From the NCBI GenBank assembly GCA_020024185.1, contig JAHHUD010000032.1, forward strand, positions 1 through 17,250: a DNA stretch of 17,250 bases. Reading direction: 5' to 3'. Source of the stretch: Oscillospiraceae bacterium (lineage in GTDB: Bacteria; Bacillota; Clostridia; Oscillospirales; Ruminococcaceae). A program made the translations under genes and the position numbers. Shown one piece after another: positions 14,203-17,250 of this stretch. The notes under the pieces were generated by a model. The model was not told the origin of the DNA and ran no database searches. It was given only the letters and a program-made list of their open reading frames with translations. Within the stretch, counting starts at the first letter, position 1. Each line of letters starts with the position of its first letter.

Positions 14203-15759
14203 ATGATTAAAATGCTAAATGTACAAAATGTAACCCACGGCTATGGCGAGAGGCAAATATTGGATAATGCGTCATTCCGTATGAAAAAAGGAGAGCACAT
14301 CGGTCTTGTTGGTGCTAACGGTGAAGGCAAAACAACATTTTTAAATATTATTACCGGAAAAATTCCTGCTGATGAAGGTACAGTTACTTGGGCAAAAAGA
14401 GCAACTGTTGGATATTTGGACCAACATTCTGTACTTGAAAAAGGACAAACTATCCGTGATGTTTTAAGAGGAGCATTTAAGCATATGTATGAACTGGAAG
14501 CTGATATGCTTGAAATGTACAATAAAATGGCTGATTGCTCCGATGAAGAAATGGCACAACTTATGGAAGATGTGGGCGATATTCAAGATATTCTTGACCA
14601 CAGTGGTTTTTATACAATAGATTCAAAAATAGAAGAATATTCAAACGGGCTTGGTCTTGGTGAAATTGGTTTAGACAGAGATGTTACACAGTTAAGTGGT
14701 GGACAGAGAACAAAGGTTCTTTTGACAAAACTGCTTTTGGAAAATCCAACAATTCTTATCCTTGACGAGCCTACAAACCATCTTGACGAAAGTCACATAC
14801 GTTGGCTGACAACATTTTTGCAAAACTATGAAAACGCTTTTATGCTTGTAAGCCATGATGTTCCATTTTTAAATTCTGTTACAAATGTTATATATCATGT
14901 TGAAAATGCTGTTTTGACACGATATAAGGGCAATTATGATGAATTTATGGCTATGTATGAGCTTAAAAAGCGTCAGTTAGAGCAAGCTTATGAAAAACAA
15001 CAAAAAGAGATTGCTCATCTTGAAGATTTTATTGCAAGAAACAAAGCCAGAGTTGCAACAAGCAATATGGCAAAATCAAGGCAGAAAAAACTTGATAAAA
15101 TGGATATTATTGAGCTTGCAAAAGAAAAACCAAAACCAACCTTTGAATTTCAATATTCAAGAGCTCCGGGAAAAGTTGTGGTGGAAGGAAAAGACCTTGT
15201 GCTTGGATATGATACCCCTCTTACACGCCCTGTCAACTTTGTTGTTGAAAGAGGACAAAAAATTGCAATAAAAGGTGTTAACGGCCTTGGAAAATCCACC
15301 CTCTTAAAAACAATGCTTGGTATTATTCCTGCGTATAGTGGCTCTGTTGAACTTGATTTTTATGCTGAAGCTGCATATTTTGAACAAGAACATATTGCAT
15401 CAAGTAAAACAGCTTTAAATGAAATTTGGGATATGTATCCTTCTATGACAAATGCATCTGTGCGTGGTGTTTTGGCTAAATGCGGGCTTACAACACAGCA
15501 TATAGAAACACAGTGCAAAGTTTTGTCCGGTGGTGAAAATGCAAAAGTGCGTCTTTGTGCTATAATGCTTAAAGCTATGAACTTGCTTGTCCTTGATGAA
15601 CCTACAAATCATCTTGATGTTTCGGCAAAAGAATCTCTTGCAAAAGCTATAAAAGACTTTAAAGGTACTGTTATTCTTGTAAGCCATGAGCCAGAATTTT
15701 ATCAGGACATTGTCACAGATATTTGGAACTTGGAAGACTGGACAACAAAAATTGTTTAA
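14203..15759 (+). CDS. ABC-F family ATPase (YkpA/YbiT-like)
   Basis: This 518-residue cytoplasmic protein has two ABC ATPase domains and no membrane segments, the ABC-F type that acts on the ribosome. Domain 1 has Walker A GANGEGKTT (37-45), signature LSGGQ (164-168) and Walker B with Asp188-Glu189. Domain 2 has Walker A GVNGLGKST (358-366), signature LSGGE (441-445) and Asp465-Glu466. Both Walker B motifs continue as EPTNHLD, an ABC-F hallmark. A charged helical linker (about 240-315, KKRQLEQAYEKQQKEI) joins them. Length and sequence style fit the YkpA/YbiT housekeeping group better than antibiotic-resistance ABC-Fs, but that needs a tree. AAAGG is 3 bases before the ATG at 14203 and 12 before a second ATG at 14212, so the start is uncertain by three codons. 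An 18-codon ORF and a membrane-protein gene follow directly. Confidence 0.93.
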   Translation: MIKMLNVQNVTHGYGERQILDNASFRMKKGEHIGLVGANGEGKTTFLNIITGKIPADEGTVTWAKRATVGYLDQHSVLEKGQTIRDVLRGAFKHMYELEADMLEMYNKMADCSDEEMAQLMEDVGDIQDILDHSGFYTIDSKIEEYSNGLGLGEIGLDRDVTQLSGGQRTKVLLTKLLLENPTILILDEPTNHLDESHIRWLTTFLQNYENAFMLVSHDVPFLNSVTNVIYHVENAVLTRYKGNYDEFMAMYELKKRQLEQAYEKQQKEIAHLEDFIARNKARVATSNMAKSRQKKLDKMDIIELAKEKPKPTFEFQYSRAPGKVVVEGKDLVLGYDTPLTRPVNFVVERGQKIAIKGVNGLGKSTLLKTMLGIIPAYSGSVELDFYAEAAYFEQEHIASSKTALNEIWDMYPSMTNASVRGVLAKCGLTTQHIETQCKVLSGGENAKVRLCAIMLKAMNLLVLDEPTNHLDVSAKESLAKAIKDFKGTVILVSHEPEFYQDIVTDIWNLEDWTTKIV

Positions 15760-15771
15760 GAGGAGATTATT

Positions 15772-15828
15772 ATGAATACCTTGCTACAAAAAAATCATAC
15801 ACATTATTTTAAGGAGAATATTGTATGA
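15772..15828 (+). CDS. 18-residue ORF, translationally coupled to next gene
   Basis: ATG at 15772 to TGA at 15826-15828 encodes MNTLLQKNHTHYFKENIV. AGAGGAG (15759-15765 region) stands 6-7 bases upstream, a strong site. The stop overlaps the next start as ATGA (15825-15828). It begins 12 bases after the ABC-F stop. The downstream gene has its own AAGGAG inside this ORF. I do not recognise the peptide; it may be a real micro-protein, a coupling device, or chance. Confidence 0.45.
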   Translation: MNTLLQKNHTHYFKENIV

Positions 15829-17219
15829 AGAAATTGTCACTTCAAAATAAATCATATAAAATTTATATTACATATTTTTTTCTTATTATGTATGGTTGTT
15901 TCTTGGGATATTTAATTATAAAAACAACTAGCATTTCACATCCAATTAAAGCACTTGAAGAACATTATATGTCTTTGAGAGTTACTTGGCTTGATTATTT
16001 TATAAGTGATTTAAGTAAAACCGGAGTATATTCTGGTTTTCATCGTTTATATGACCATAATGCAAGTATGTATTTCTATTTATCACATTTTGCTGTATTC
16101 GCAAAATTAAATACGGCATATACATTCTTTTATACTCAACTTATTGTGGTTTTAGGATGTGTGGCATTATATCCATCTATTTTTTATAGGTTGACAGGAA
16201 ATATATATGTATCATTATTAAGCATTTTTTTCTTTAAGTTATATAATCCATTCAGCCTTTATTTTCTCAGTGACAGTTACTGGATTTATGGTTGGACAAC
16301 ATTTATAAGCCTGCCAATACTTTTCTTTTTATTTCGTGATAAGTGGCAAAAGTCAAACTGGATTTGGATATTGGGTTTAATAGGCGTAATAAGTGTGAGC
16401 AATGTTTTCCGTGCAAATGCAGGTCTCTCAGTTATTATAAGTCTTATTCTTCTTATGTTTGTTAAAATTATTTATCCTGCTATAAAATCAAAAAAGTTAA
16501 AACCTGTTATTATTGGTGCTTGTGTTTGTTTATTAATAATATTCTCAAATGGATTTTTCACATCAACTGTCCCACATATTTATCAATCTGCAACAAGTCA
16601 ACCAGAATGTCTGCCTATGAAAGGACCTTGGCATTCTTTATACATCGGTCTTGGCTGGGAAAGGGGAAATCCTTTTGGGCTTGAATATGCAGACGCATAC
16701 GGATATATGAATAGAGAATATCTTTTATACGATACAGAAGAGGGTTATTATATCGGCGCAGAAAGTCCTGCATATATAGATGAAGTTAAAAAAGTATATT
16801 TTGATAATGTCTTTTCGAATTTGGGATATTGCATAGGCTCATATATAAAAAAATCCTTCATAGCAATTATTAATAGTATAAGATTTTCACTTATAACCCC
16901 ACCTATTCTCTATAAATTATATTACCAAGCTAATTCTATGAGCTATATAGTAACTATTTTCCTCTCCATGTTAATGATATTTTATTTAAAGAATATAAAA
17001 GCTGATGAAAAAAAATTATTTTTAAAAAGATTATATATTTTTTCTCCTATAATATTAATTTTTATTTTATGCGGTATATTACCTGCTTTAATTGCAACAC
17101 CTTTTATCCCACAATATTTATTTGGTGCTGTTTCAACTTTTGACTGCATGGTTTTGACTGCGTATATCATTGCGCTCACTCAAATAACAAAATACATAAA
17201 ATTAAAATTACAAAAATGA
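15825..17219 (+). CDS. Polytopic membrane protein, possible GT-C-type glycosyltransferase
   Basis: This 464-residue protein has about nine to eleven hydrophobic segments (for example 14-34, 103-121, 127-147, 156-170, 178-194, 200-220, 226-244, 372-388, 403-424 and 436-453). A loop of about 100 residues (250-345) contains WHSLYIGLGWERG, the segment following KGP. The first external loop carries EEHY (45-48), which resembles the acidic motif of lipid-linked-sugar-using GT-C enzymes. Topology and motif placement resemble that group, but I cannot name a family and the identity of any sugar is unknown. Other possibilities are a polymer-processing membrane protein without transferase activity. AAGGAG lies 8 bases before the ATG. 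It overlaps the 18-codon ORF by 4 bases and is likely co-transcribed with the ABC-F gene. No terminator is seen before the window ends. Confidence 0.8.
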   Translation: MKKLSLQNKSYKIYITYFFLIMYGCFLGYLIIKTTSISHPIKALEEHYMSLRVTWLDYFISDLSKTGVYSGFHRLYDHNASMYFYLSHFAVFAKLNTAYTFFYTQLIVVLGCVALYPSIFYRLTGNIYVSLLSIFFFKLYNPFSLYFLSDSYWIYGWTTFISLPILFFLFRDKWQKSNWIWILGLIGVISVSNVFRANAGLSVIISLILLMFVKIIYPAIKSKKLKPVIIGACVCLLIIFSNGFFTSTVPHIYQSATSQPECLPMKGPWHSLYIGLGWERGNPFGLEYADAYGYMNREYLLYDTEEGYYIGAESPAYIDEVKKVYFDNVFSNLGYCIGSYIKKSFIAIINSIRFSLITPPILYKLYYQANSMSYIVTIFLSMLMIFYLKNIKADEKKLFLKRLYIFSPIILIFILCGILPALIATPFIPQYLFGAVSTFDCMVLTAYIIALTQITKYIKLKLQK

Positions 17220-17250
17220 AATATACAAATATAGTAAAAGCAACATTTAT

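Noticed and set aside
14203..15759. Antibiotic-resistance ABC-F (Vga/Lsa/OptrA type)
   Set aside because: Overall length, motifs and housekeeping neighbours fit the YkpA/YbiT group better; nothing resistance-specific is visible.

Overview
The window is AT-rich (roughly one third G+C by eye). Its ribosome binding sites are strong (GGAGG, AAGGAG), its intrinsic terminators are T-tailed hairpins, and it carries lipobox lipoproteins. Together with an IspH protein fused to four S1 RNA-binding domains, this points to a low-GC Gram-positive of the class Clostridia. I see no rRNA, tRNA, CRISPR array, transposase or phage gene; it reads as stable chromosomal housekeeping and cell-envelope DNA.

Layout, left to right. 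A minus-strand four-helix membrane protein of unknown function (162-974) is followed by a minus-strand CNNM/CBS/CorC-type divalent-cation transporter (1238-2473). The transporter is preceded by a separate leader: promoter, 15-codon ORF, then an intrinsic terminator. A minus-strand histidine phosphatase (2796-3455) and a plus-strand XRE regulator (3563-4231) diverge from a compact promoter region with overlapping -35 boxes and a shared palindrome.

The middle is a cell-envelope block. It holds a DUF3048 lipoprotein (4374-5552, minus), a DUF368/PopT-type polyprenyl-phosphate translocase (5854-6738, plus), a second DUF3048 lipoprotein in the same operon (6769-7875, plus) and a membrane-anchored GHL10 family glycosyl hydrolase-like protein (7927-9276, minus). 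A 26-bp perfect inverted repeat overlaps the -35 box of the translocase operon.

The next block is a minus-strand operon read from 14019 down to 9512: HI0933-family flavoprotein, cmk, plsC and ispH-S1. It has one promoter (14064-14093) and one terminator (9474-9500), and joins nucleotide, phospholipid and isoprenoid supply with an S1-type RNA-binding module. Diverging from it is a plus-strand ABC-F ATPase (14203-15759). This is followed by an 18-codon ORF whose stop overlaps the start of a polytopic membrane protein with a possible GT-C glycosyltransferase topology (15825-17219).

Most genes are ordinary. The parts most worth a second look are regulatory: the leader-ORF/terminator before the CorC-type gene, the two operator-like palindromes, the coupled 18-codon ORF, the missing canonical start of the second DUF3048 gene, and the pairing of DUF3048 lipoproteins with a lipid-carrier translocase.
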